DNA of 7,354 nt, taken from positions 1 to 7,354 of the forward strand of contig JAUVJV010000103.1 of the NCBI GenBank assembly GCA_030592245.1, given 5' to 3'. Positions 1-5,722 of the stretch are shown here, one piece after another. The stretch is from Candidatus Eiseniibacteriota bacterium (GTDB lineage: Bacteria > Arandabacterota > Arandabacteria > Arandabacterales > Arandabacteraceae). Under the pieces are notes generated by a model. That model ran no database searches, was not told the origin of the DNA, and saw nothing but the letters and a program-made list of their open reading frames with translations. The position numbers and the translations under genes were made by a program. How positions within the stretch are numbered: position 1 is the stretch's first letter; each line of letters starts with the position of its first letter.

Positions 1-132
1 GACACAAAACTTCCCCGTGGGCACCTTCCACAGGAGCGTGGCCCCTTCGCATACACAAGGCCAAGCCGCACAGGCGCATACGAGTGCCCCAAAAAGAAGA
101 GCCGCGGAAACATGTCGGCAATGCCATGCCAT
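1..132 (-). CDS. N-terminus of a secreted protein (partial, runs off the left edge)
   Basis: Forty-four codons are visible, from an ATG at 132-130 to base 1, with no stop. The peptide begins MAWHCRHVSAALLFGALVCA. It has a short basic start (His, Arg), a hydrophobic core at residues 8-24 and small residues suitable for signal peptidase cleavage near residues 20-24, so it reads as a signal peptide for export. A Shine-Dalgarno-like AAGGGAG lies 7 nt upstream of the ATG and supports this start. A TTG eight codons upstream is a possible alternative. The visible mature part (GATLLWKVPTGKFCV) vaguely resembles the start of a PQQ-type propeller repeat, but that is a guess from a few residues. The five cysteines around the signal region are unusual; no canonical lipobox is seen. 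The function is unknown. Confidence 0.6.
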   Translation of the reverse strand, partial: MAWHCRHVSAALLFGALVCACAAWPCVCEGATLLWKVPTGKFCV

Positions 133-514
133 CTGATCACTCCCTTTTCTTCTCAAGCGTCGTCTGACTATTCCGTGTACTGATCATTTTGACGGCATCA
201 CGGCCCACGGCTACCTCCGTTTGACGCCGCATGTTCTCGCATAACCCTGCAAGGGATTATACCAAATATAAGGCGTATTGAAGGCTGGAAAACTCTCCGC
301 ATTGGGATGCTGGTCCTGGCACAGATGGTGGCTAACCTCGCATTGAGGTGCACCTATTCTTTGGACAACTGGAACTCAATGAAACGCTGCCTGTGAGCCG
401 TTCGAAGGGCCCCGATCTGGGCTTTTGCTCCAGCCGGGTCAGCCCGCTCGAGCAATCGGCATACAGCCACACCGCATACTCATGACATTGCCTCAATGGC
501 AGGGATGCCGCTTT
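133..514. other. Gene-free intergenic stretch between two minus-strand genes
   Basis: I see no convincing gene in these 382 bases. On the minus strand they hold the leader of the left-edge secreted gene: its Shine-Dalgarno at about 140-146, a perfect TATAAT at 261-256, and a small palindrome at 245-255. Further on is a set of alternating short inverted repeats (ACCTC at 335-339, GAGGT at 345-349, and the palindrome AGGTGCACCT at 346-355). No T-tailed hairpin stands just after the dockerin-like stop at 515, so a terminator for that gene is not evident. A GCCC/GGGC hairpin followed by TTTT on the plus strand (409-426) has no gene in front of it. A 31-codon minus-strand reading frame (232-137) ending just before the secreted gene is too short and too plain to call. 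Confidence 0.55.
245..261 (-). promoter_or_regulatory. Candidate promoter (-10) for the left-edge secreted gene, with a palindrome at the start site
   Basis: Read on the minus strand, 261-256 is an exact TATAAT. No good -35 lies at the right distance; the best is TTCAAT-like at 15 bp. Directly downstream, where transcription would start, is the near-palindrome CCCTTGCAGGG (255-245). This could be an operator or chance. It would give a leader of about 117 nt before the ATG at 132. Confidence 0.35.
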
Positions 515-756
515 TCAATCAGAATCGCAGTCATGGAGGTAGTGTGAGGCAAAGTTCCCGAAATCAATCAGGGTGACCTGTCCGCTGCAATCATAGTCGG
601 AGCAACCGTCATCGCTCATATAGGAAGATGCGAAGTTGCCAAAGTCAATCAGGTCGACTAAACAGTCCCCGTTGTTATCAACATTCGCTATGTAGATGGA
701 CAGGCTCGGGCCCGCGGTCACGATACCAATGGTAGCGTAAAAGTACATGTCGCGAA
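515..756 (-). pseudogene. C-terminal remnant of a secreted protein with a dockerin-like domain, truncated by the insertion sequence
   Basis: About 80 codons remain, ending in a TGA at 517-515. The frame is open back into the insertion sequence, but codons beyond 756 belong to the element. Two calcium-loop repeats are visible: DNNGDCLVDLIDFGNFASSY and DYDCSGQVTLIDFGNFASHY. They put acidic or polar residues at loop positions 1, 3, 5 and 12 (D, N, D, D and D, D, S, D), as in dockerin type I or EF-hand-like duplicated segments. Such pairs usually sit at the C-terminus of large exported proteins. Four cysteines lie within or beside the loops. The 5' part is missing: beyond the element only about 70 bp separate it from the clpB stop. 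An ATG at 748-746 could give a 77-residue peptide but has no signal peptide, so I read this as a dead fragment rather than a small gene. Confidence 0.7.
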
Positions 757-818
757 TTGACTCATAATAAATGTATTCGAAAGGGGTTCGTTGCCTCAAA
801 AGTAAAAAGTATTCGAAA
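757..818 (+). repeat. Left end of the insertion sequence: two tandem copies of the terminal motif
   Basis: Copy L1 starts at 757 (TTGACTCATAATAAATG, then TATTCGAAA) and copy L2 at 791 (TTGCCTCAAAAGTAAAAAG, then TATTCGAAA), 34 bp apart. Both keep TTGnnTCA at one edge and TATTCGAAA at the other. They are probably binding sites for the transposase; that role is inferred. Confidence 0.7.
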
Positions 819-832
819 TATGTCTGAGTTAC

Positions 833-866
833 CCTCCTGGAATCGGCATGATCGGATCTCAGGAGG
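833..866 (+). promoter_or_regulatory. Transposase ribosome binding site, able to be masked by a hairpin
   Basis: AGGAGG at 861-866 is a perfect Shine-Dalgarno 8 nt before the ATG at 875, and it decides the start codon. CCTCCTG at 833-839 is an exact complement of CAGGAGG at 860-866, so an mRNA containing both can form a 7-bp GC-rich stem with a 20-nt loop that buries the ribosome binding site. Several insertion sequences (IS10, IS50, IS30) use such masking to silence transcripts reading in from outside. I infer the same here. The transposase promoter itself could not be placed with confidence. Confidence 0.55.
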
Positions 867-874
867 AACGAAAT

Positions 875-2110
875 ATGAGGATGGACATGAGGACACGTAA
901 GACTGTTGTCAAAGAAGCAGCGAAGCGCTACAGGAGGGCCAGGAAGAGAGACAAGGGTCGACTTCTGGATGAGTTTGTAGCTCTGACCGGTTACAACCGC
1001 TGCTACGCCGCACGTGTCTTGAGAGGATATGAGACGAGACGATACCAGCCGGCGCCCGGGCGTCACCGAGGTGGCAAGCGTGGTAGGAAGAAGAGATATG
1101 GTCCTGAGGTCCTGGGTCACTTACGCAGGATCTGGGGTATCTTAGACTTCGCCTGTGGTAAGCGCCTCACTGCCAACATGGAGGAGATGATCTGTGTTCT
1201 GACCCGGTTCAAGGAGTTGGACGTCTCAGATGAGGTTCGTCATCTGCTCCTCTCCATTAGTGCCTCTACGGCCGATCGCTTGCTTGCCGGTGATCGAGGG
1301 CACCTCGAGTTGAAGGGTCGCAGTGGGACCAAGCCGGGCAGCCTCTTGAAGCACAAGATCCCGATCTGTACCTTTGCCGACTGGGACGATGCCGACGTCG
1401 GGTTTCTCCAGATAGATCTGGTTGGCCACGAGGGTGGCAACTCAAGGGGAGACTTCTGCCAGAGCCTCAGCGCAACCGATGTCGCCACGGGCTGGACAGA
1501 GATAAGGGGCCTTCGCAATAAGGCCCAGGTGTGGACCTTCGAAGCCTTGAAGGATGTAAGAGCGCACCTGCCCTTCCCCCTTCTCGGCATCAACTCCGAC
1601 TCCGGTAGCGAGTTCATCAACCATCATCTGTTTCGTTACTGCAAGGCCGAGAAGATCACCTTCACCCGGTGCCGAGAGGGTCGCAAGAACGACAACTGCT
1701 ACGTGGAGCAGAAGAACTACACGGCCGTAAGACAGACGGTTGGCTACTTCCGCTACGATACCGAGAAGGAGTTGCAGCTGCTTAAGCGCATCTACTCGAT
1801 CTGGCGGCTATATGCCAACTTCTTCCTGCCTCAGATGAAGTTGGTCGAGAAGATAAGGGAAGGAAGCAAGGTGAGGAAGCGACACGATCGGGCTCAGACC
1901 CCATATGCACGCATCCTAGCTTCCAAGCAGGTATCACCGCAGGTGAAGAGAAAACTGAAGAAGCAATATGCGACACTCAATCCGGCCAAGTTACGCAGAG
2001 ACATGCTTAAGCTCCAGCAGAGGCTCCACAAGATGGTAGCCGCCAAGAGAAGACATCAGATCACCAACAGCAAGAGCGAGGAGAAAACAGCCTATGCCGC
2101 AGCCTTCTAA
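875..2110 (+). CDS. DDE transposase of the insertion sequence, full length (411 aa)
   Basis: The protein catalyses cutting and joining of the element's ends. It starts at the ATG at 875, 8 nt after AGGAGG; an in-frame ATG at 848 has no ribosome binding site and lies in the loop of the masking hairpin. Residues 1-55 are very basic with a helix-turn-helix-like segment (KGRLLDEFVALTGYNRCYAA), suited to binding the terminal repeats. The integrase-type catalytic core has D181 (FLQIDLVGH), D242 (GINSDSGSEF) and E278 (NDNCYVEQKN). This is a D-60-D-35-E spacing typical of retroviral-integrase-like transposases. The C-terminal 90 residues are basic and probably helical. There is no frameshift or internal stop, so the element may be active. 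It resembles the IS1202/ISNCY group, with IS481-type relatives as the alternative. It is the only plus-strand gene and converges on clpB. Confidence 0.88.
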   Translation: MRMDMRTRKTVVKEAAKRYRRARKRDKGRLLDEFVALTGYNRCYAARVLRGYETRRYQPAPGRHRGGKRGRKKRYGPEVLGHLRRIWGILDFACGKRLTANMEEMICVLTRFKELDVSDEVRHLLLSISASTADRLLAGDRGHLELKGRSGTKPGSLLKHKIPICTFADWDDADVGFLQIDLVGHEGGNSRGDFCQSLSATDVATGWTEIRGLRNKAQVWTFEALKDVRAHLPFPLLGINSDSGSEFINHHLFRYCKAEKITFTRCREGRKNDNCYVEQKNYTAVRQTVGYFRYDTEKELQLLKRIYSIWRLYANFFLPQMKLVEKIREGSKVRKRHDRAQTPYARILASKQVSPQVKRKLKKQYATLNPAKLRRDMLKLQQRLHKMVAAKRRHQITNSKSEEKTAYAAAF

Positions 2111-2165
2111 AAGAAGCCTCTACAGAGATGAGATACCCCAGACAACCCCAAATCCCCACCACCCG

Positions 2166-2228
2166 TTTCAGATACATTTATTTGTGAGGCAACGAATGCC
2201 CTTTCAGATACCTTTTATTTTGACGCAA
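2166..2228 (-). repeat. Right end of the insertion sequence: two tandem copies of the terminal motif
   Basis: On the complement, the outer copy R1 runs 2228-2202 (TTGCGTCAAAATAAAAGG, then TATCTGAAA) and the inner copy R2 runs 2192-2166 (TTGCCTCACAAATAAATG, then TATCTGAAA), 36 bp apart. Both right copies end in TATCTGAAA where both left copies have TATTCGAAA. Between the transposase stop (2110) and this repeat there is no T-tailed hairpin. Confidence 0.7.
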
Positions 2229-2296
2229 CAGGGAATTCCGGGGCCAACGCGGGATCCGCATTCCATTACAAAACGGCTCGACAGGTTTGATCGGAG

Positions 2297-4888
2297 TCAG
2301 TCAACCTTCCTGAAGGTGAGACTCCCGTTCCTGGGGTCAAGGTCGACCTTTATGGTATCGCCTTCCAGGAACTCGCCTTCGAGCACCTTGAGCGCGAGCG
2401 GATTCTGGATCTGTCTTTCGATGGCGCGCCTTAAGGGCCTGGCACCGAAGGCCGGATCGAAACCTTCCCGTGCGATGTAGTCCTTGGCCCGGTCGGTCAT
2501 CACGATGCCCAGGGAGCGCTCCTTGAGGCGGCTGCTGAGACGCGCGAGCTGCAGATCCACGATCTGCTTGATCTCATCGAGGCCCAGGCTGTTGAATATC
2601 ATGGTCTCATCGACGCGATTCAGGAACTCCGGCCTGAAGTGGCTCTGGAGGGCTTCCATCACCCGTTTCTTCATTTCCTCATCGTCGCCGGCCAGGTCTC
2701 TTATCCACTGGCTTCCGATATTGGAGGTCATGATGATCACGGTGTTCTTGAAACTCACGGTCCTGCCCTTGCCATCGGTCAGCCGGCCGTCGTCCAGGAT
2801 CTGGAGCAGGAGATTGAAAACATCCTGATGCGCCTTCTCGATCTCATCGAAGAGGATCACGGAATAAGGTTTCCTGCGGGTGGCCTCGGTGAGATAGCCG
2901 CCTTCCTCGTACCCCACGTAGCCCGGGGGCGCCCCGATAAGGCGGGCAACCGAGTGGCGTTCCATGAACTCGGACATGTCGATGCGCGTCAATGCCTTCT
3001 CATCGTCGAAGAGAAACTCGGCCAGCGCCCTGGCAAGCTCGGTCTTCCCCACTCCGGTTGGCCCGAGGAAAATGAAAGATCCGATCGGCCGGTCGGGATC
3101 CTGTAGCCCCGCCCTGGCGCGCCTCACGGCATTGGATACGGCTTCGATCGCATGATCCTGGCCCACGACCCGCTCCTTCAGCCGATCTTCCATCTCGATC
3201 AGCTTCTGGACTTCCCCTTCCATCATTCGCGCAACGGGAATTCCGGTCCATCGTGAGACGATATCGGCTATGTCCTCCTCGTCCACCTCTTCCTTGAGCA
3301 TCTTCTTGTCCTTCTGAAGATCCTGAAGCCGCCGGCCCTCTTCCTCAACCTGCTTGCCGAGATCAAGGAGCGTGCCGTACCTGATCTCCGCGACCCTGCC
3401 CAGATTGCCGGTACGCTCCGCATCCTCGGCTTCGGCCTTGAGGTTCTCGGTCTCCTCCTTGAGTTTCCTTATCTTCTCTATTATCTCCTTCTCCGCCTGC
3501 CAGTGGGCCTTCATCCCCTTGCTCTGCTCGCCGAGCTCGGCTATCTCGCGATCCACTTTGGCGAGCCTCTCCTTTGAGGCCTCGTCCTTCTCCTTGGAAA
3601 GCGCCTGCTTCTCGATCGTGAGCTGCATGATCCGGCGCTCCACCTCGTCTATCTCGGTAGGAAGGGAGTCTATCTCGATTCTCAAGCGAGACGCCGCTTC
3701 GTCCATGAGATCGATGGCCTTGTCCGGCAGGAACCTGTCGGTGATATAGCGGTGTGAGAGCACGCTGGCCGCGACAAGGGCGGCGTCCTTGATCTCGACG
3801 CCGTGGTGCACCTCGTAACGCTCCTTGAGACCCCTTAAGATGGCAATGGTATCCTCGACCGATGGCTCCCCCACCACTATGGGTTGGAACCTCCGCTCGA
3901 GCGCCGGATCCTTCTCGATCCGTTTTCTGTATTCATCGATCGTTGTGGCGCCGATTGCCCTCAGCTCTCCCCTTGCCAGGGCAGGCTTCAGCATGTTGGA
4001 GGCATCGACCGCGCCCTCTGCTCCACCCGCGCCAACAAGGGTGTGAAGCTCATCGATGAAGAGGATCACGCTGCCCCCGGCTTCCTCGATTTCCTTCAAT
4101 ACAGCCTTCAGCCTGTCCTCGAACTCACCCCGGTACTTGGCTCCCGCCACCAGGGCGCCGATGTCCAGGGCAACCACTCGCTTGTTCTTCAACGTCTCGG
4201 GTATGTCACCTTTCATCACGCGCTGCGCGAGGCCTTCAACGATGGCGGTTTTTCCCACACCGGGCTCCCCTATCAAGACCGGGTTGTTCTTGGTCCTGCG
4301 GGAAAGGACCTGCACCACGCGCCTGATCTCATCATCCCTGCCGATCACCGGATCGAGTTTTCCCTTCCTCGCAAGCTCGGTGAGGTCCCTCGCGAAACGC
4401 TGGAGGGCCTGATACTTGTCCTCGGGAGCCTGGTCGGTAACCCTCTGGCTTCCCCTTATCTCGACCAGGGCCTGGTATACGCTGTCCCTGGTCACGCCGC
4501 TGCGGCCAAGGACATGGCTTGCCTTTGAGTCGCTCTCTGTAACTCCAACCAGAAGATGCTCGGTGCTTACGAATTCATCCTTCAGGCGTTCCATCTCCTT
4601 GAAGGCCGCGTCGATCACCTTCTTGAGAGACTGGGCCATATAGGCGCCCGCCTCGGCGGCCCCATAGACCTTGGGGATCTTATCAATCTCGGCCGCCAGG
4701 CCTGAGGCTATGGCATCGACACTCGCTCCCACTTTCTTCAAGATGGGTACGACTATCCCTTCCTCCTGCTCGAGCAATGCGGCGAGGAGATGTTCAGGCC
4801 CTATTTCCTGGTTATTGTATTCGCCCGCGATGCGCTGCGCATCCGCCATGCTCTCCTGTGCCTTGATCGTGAATCTGTCGGGCCTCAT
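2297..4888 (-). CDS. clpB: ClpB ATP-dependent disaggregase (863 aa)
   Basis: ClpB is a hexameric cytoplasmic AAA+ chaperone that, with DnaK, threads proteins out of aggregates after heat or other stress. The order is canonical: an N-terminal substrate domain (1-150); first ATPase with Walker A GEPGVGKT (207-214), pore loop KYRG (251-254), Walker B ILFIDE (275-280) and arginine fingers R332/R333; a long coiled-coil middle domain rich in Glu and Lys (about 410-530); second ATPase with Walker A GPTGVGKT (609-616), pore loop GYVG (656-659), Walker B VILFDE (677-682) and sensor-2 GAR (815-817). The middle domain and the family-typical length separate it from ClpA and ClpC. The ATG overlaps the TGA of the upstream rhomboid gene by one base, and GGGGGGAG lies 5 nt before it, so translation is probably coupled. 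No CIRCE element is seen. No terminator is evident before the insertion sequence. Confidence 0.98.
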   Translation of the reverse strand: MRPDRFTIKAQESMADAQRIAGEYNNQEIGPEHLLAALLEQEEGIVVPILKKVGASVDAIASGLAAEIDKIPKVYGAAEAGAYMAQSLKKVIDAAFKEMERLKDEFVSTEHLLVGVTESDSKASHVLGRSGVTRDSVYQALVEIRGSQRVTDQAPEDKYQALQRFARDLTELARKGKLDPVIGRDDEIRRVVQVLSRRTKNNPVLIGEPGVGKTAIVEGLAQRVMKGDIPETLKNKRVVALDIGALVAGAKYRGEFEDRLKAVLKEIEEAGGSVILFIDELHTLVGAGGAEGAVDASNMLKPALARGELRAIGATTIDEYRKRIEKDPALERRFQPIVVGEPSVEDTIAILRGLKERYEVHHGVEIKDAALVAASVLSHRYITDRFLPDKAIDLMDEAASRLRIEIDSLPTEIDEVERRIMQLTIEKQALSKEKDEASKERLAKVDREIAELGEQSKGMKAHWQAEKEIIEKIRKLKEETENLKAEAEDAERTGNLGRVAEIRYGTLLDLGKQVEEEGRRLQDLQKDKKMLKEEVDEEDIADIVSRWTGIPVARMMEGEVQKLIEMEDRLKERVVGQDHAIEAVSNAVRRARAGLQDPDRPIGSFIFLGPTGVGKTELARALAEFLFDDEKALTRIDMSEFMERHSVARLIGAPPGYVGYEEGGYLTEATRRKPYSVILFDEIEKAHQDVFNLLLQILDDGRLTDGKGRTVSFKNTVIIMTSNIGSQWIRDLAGDDEEMKKRVMEALQSHFRPEFLNRVDETMIFNSLGLDEIKQIVDLQLARLSSRLKERSLGIVMTDRAKDYIAREGFDPAFGARPLRRAIERQIQNPLALKVLEGEFLEGDTIKVDLDPRNGSLTFRKVD

Positions 4889-5610
4889 CAGAACTCCCCC
4901 CTTCCAAAGCGCTCTGCCTTGCCGCGCCTGTATGAGATACGAGGCCCGGGCTTAAAGATCCAGAATATGAGTATACCTCCCACAAAACCCCCGACGTGCG
5001 CCCACCAGGCCACTCCTCCACCCGTGTTGCGAACAAAAGCCGACGCCGCGCCGTTCAGGAACTGAAGTACCAGGTAGAACCCCAACACCACCAGCGCCGG
5101 AAGCTCGATGAACTGCCAGAAGAAGAACAAAGGTAACAGGACCAGGATGCGGGCCCTTGGATAGGAAATCAGGTAGGCCCCGAGCACCCCTGAGACGGCG
5201 CCGCTGGCTCCTATGGCGGGAAGCGTGGAGCCGGTATTGAACATGTAATGGGCGAGGTTACCGATCAGGCCGCACAGGATGTAAAAGGCAAGGAAGCGCA
5301 GGTGTCCCAGCCTGTCCTCAACATTGTCACCGAATATCCACAGGTACCACATATTACCGATGAGATGGAGCCATCCGCCGTGAAGGAACATCGATGAGAA
5401 AAGCGGCAGGAACGCCTGACCTGCCGGCACCCCCTCTCCGGAGGCAAAAGCCGTCAAGTAACCTGGTATGAAACCGTAATCATACGCGACCTGCTGGATC
5501 CCCCCGCCCCGGGCAAGCTCCCCGATGAAGACGACCGCATTGACCACAATGAGGCCCACGGTAACAAAAGGAAAAGTCCGTGATGGAACGTCGTCTCTTA
5601 AAGGGAGCAT
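4888..5610 (-). CDS. Rhomboid family intramembrane serine protease (240 aa)
   Basis: It cleaves transmembrane segments of other proteins inside the inner membrane; the natural substrate cannot be told from sequence. About six membrane segments are visible (roughly 14-33, 67-90, 104-124, 134-150, 153-186 and 200-219). The catalytic dyad is S136 in GASGAVSG and H205 in AHVGGFVGG. The conserved H82 and N86 (HLIGN) match the oxyanion-site residues of the family, so the enzyme looks active. Length is normal for a minimal bacterial rhomboid, and the basic tail (RRGKAERFGRGEF) is cytoplasmic or disordered. The start at 5610 has AGGGG about 9 nt and AGG 5 nt upstream, and lies about 22 nt after the predicted transcription start. 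It is first gene of an operon with clpB, sharing the TGATG overlap. The symbol glpG is not assigned because the paralogue type is unclear. Confidence 0.95.
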   Translation of the reverse strand: MLPLRDDVPSRTFPFVTVGLIVVNAVVFIGELARGGGIQQVAYDYGFIPGYLTAFASGEGVPAGQAFLPLFSSMFLHGGWLHLIGNMWYLWIFGDNVEDRLGHLRFLAFYILCGLIGNLAHYMFNTGSTLPAIGASGAVSGVLGAYLISYPRARILVLLPLFFFWQFIELPALVVLGFYLVLQFLNGAASAFVRNTGGGVAWWAHVGGFVGGILIFWIFKPGPRISYRRGKAERFGRGEF

Positions 5611-5638
5611 TGCAACCTACCCCTGAAGGTTCTGCTAG

Positions 5639-5667
5639 ATCGTAAAGAGCTTGCGGGGCCTTGTCAA
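5639..5667 (-). promoter_or_regulatory. Sigma-70-type promoter of the rhomboid-clpB operon
   Basis: On the minus strand TTGACA (5667-5662, a perfect -35) is followed after exactly 17 bp by TACGAT (5644-5639, 4 of 6 matches to TATAAT). Transcription would start near 5632 and give a leader of about 22 nt. It looks like a housekeeping promoter, with no clear heat-shock sigma-32 pattern. The -35 lies 6 bp from the 20-bp inverted repeat that separates it from the peptidase gene. Confidence 0.7.
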
Positions 5668-5673
5668 TACCAA

Positions 5674-5719
5674 GGGGACAGCGCCCTTTTTCGAGTCAAC
5701 GAAAAAGGGCGCTGTCCCC
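5674..5719. repeat. Perfect 20-bp inverted repeat (hairpin) between the peptidase and rhomboid genes
   Basis: Arms 5674-5693 and 5700-5719 are exact reverse complements with a 6-nt loop (AGTCAA). Each strand reads GGGGACAGCG through to CTTTTTCG, then the loop, then the complement. It begins 3 nt after the peptidase stop codon and ends 6 bp before the rhomboid -35. It may end peptidase transcription, though the sequence after the stem on the minus strand (TTGGTATTG) is not a T-run; the T5 sits inside each arm, so one arm alone (GGG, short loop, CCC, TTTTT) is terminator-like on either strand. The GGGGACAG-type arms resemble REP/REPIN-style dispersed repeats; that link is inference. Confidence 0.8.
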
Positions 5720-5722
5720 GTT

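Larger units (their letters stand above)
757..2228 (+). mobile_element. Complete insertion sequence of about 1.47 kb, IS1202/ISNCY-like
   Basis: A single intact transposase gene is bounded by imperfect terminal inverted repeats. The left end begins near TTGACTCATAATAAA at 757, and the complement of the right end begins TTGCGTCAAAATAAA at 2228. About 24 of the first 30 positions agree, with one indel, and similarity continues for about 60 bp because each end holds two copies of the motif. The exact ends could be off by 2-3 bases. No target duplication is visible: left flank GTCGCGAA, right flank CAGGGAATT. The family name rests on the look of the transposase and is from memory; the boundaries are read directly. 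Confidence 0.75.

Noticed and set aside
137..232. A 31-codon minus-strand frame ending 4 bases before the left-edge secreted gene
   Set aside because: The position suggests a leader peptide, but the ribosome binding site is weak, the length is within chance and there is no run of regulatory codons.
401..426. TTCGAA motif that could be a tRNA T-loop, and a GCCC/GGGC-TTTT hairpin
   Set aside because: No acceptor, D or anticodon stems could be fitted on either strand, so it is not a tRNA. The hairpin has no plus-strand gene to terminate.
848..874. Upstream ATG at 848 as the transposase start
   Set aside because: It has no ribosome binding site, while the ATG at 875 is 8 nt from a perfect AGGAGG.
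757..1120. Minus-strand reading frame continuing from the dockerin-like fragment through the element's left end and against the transposase start
   Set aside because: These codons are the element's end and the complement of the transposase gene; the frame is open by chance and carries no recognisable domain. Only 515-756 is host sequence.
2220..2225. Outward-facing TTGACG at the right end of the element, like an insertion-sequence hybrid promoter -35
   Set aside because: No -10 lies 16-18 bp away in the flank, and it would read only against clpB.
2297..4888. Several plus-strand open frames of 60-214 codons
   Set aside because: They lie opposite clpB, whose motifs and length are unmistakable. 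Their serine- and arginine-rich compositions are typical of the reverse complement of a GC-rich gene.
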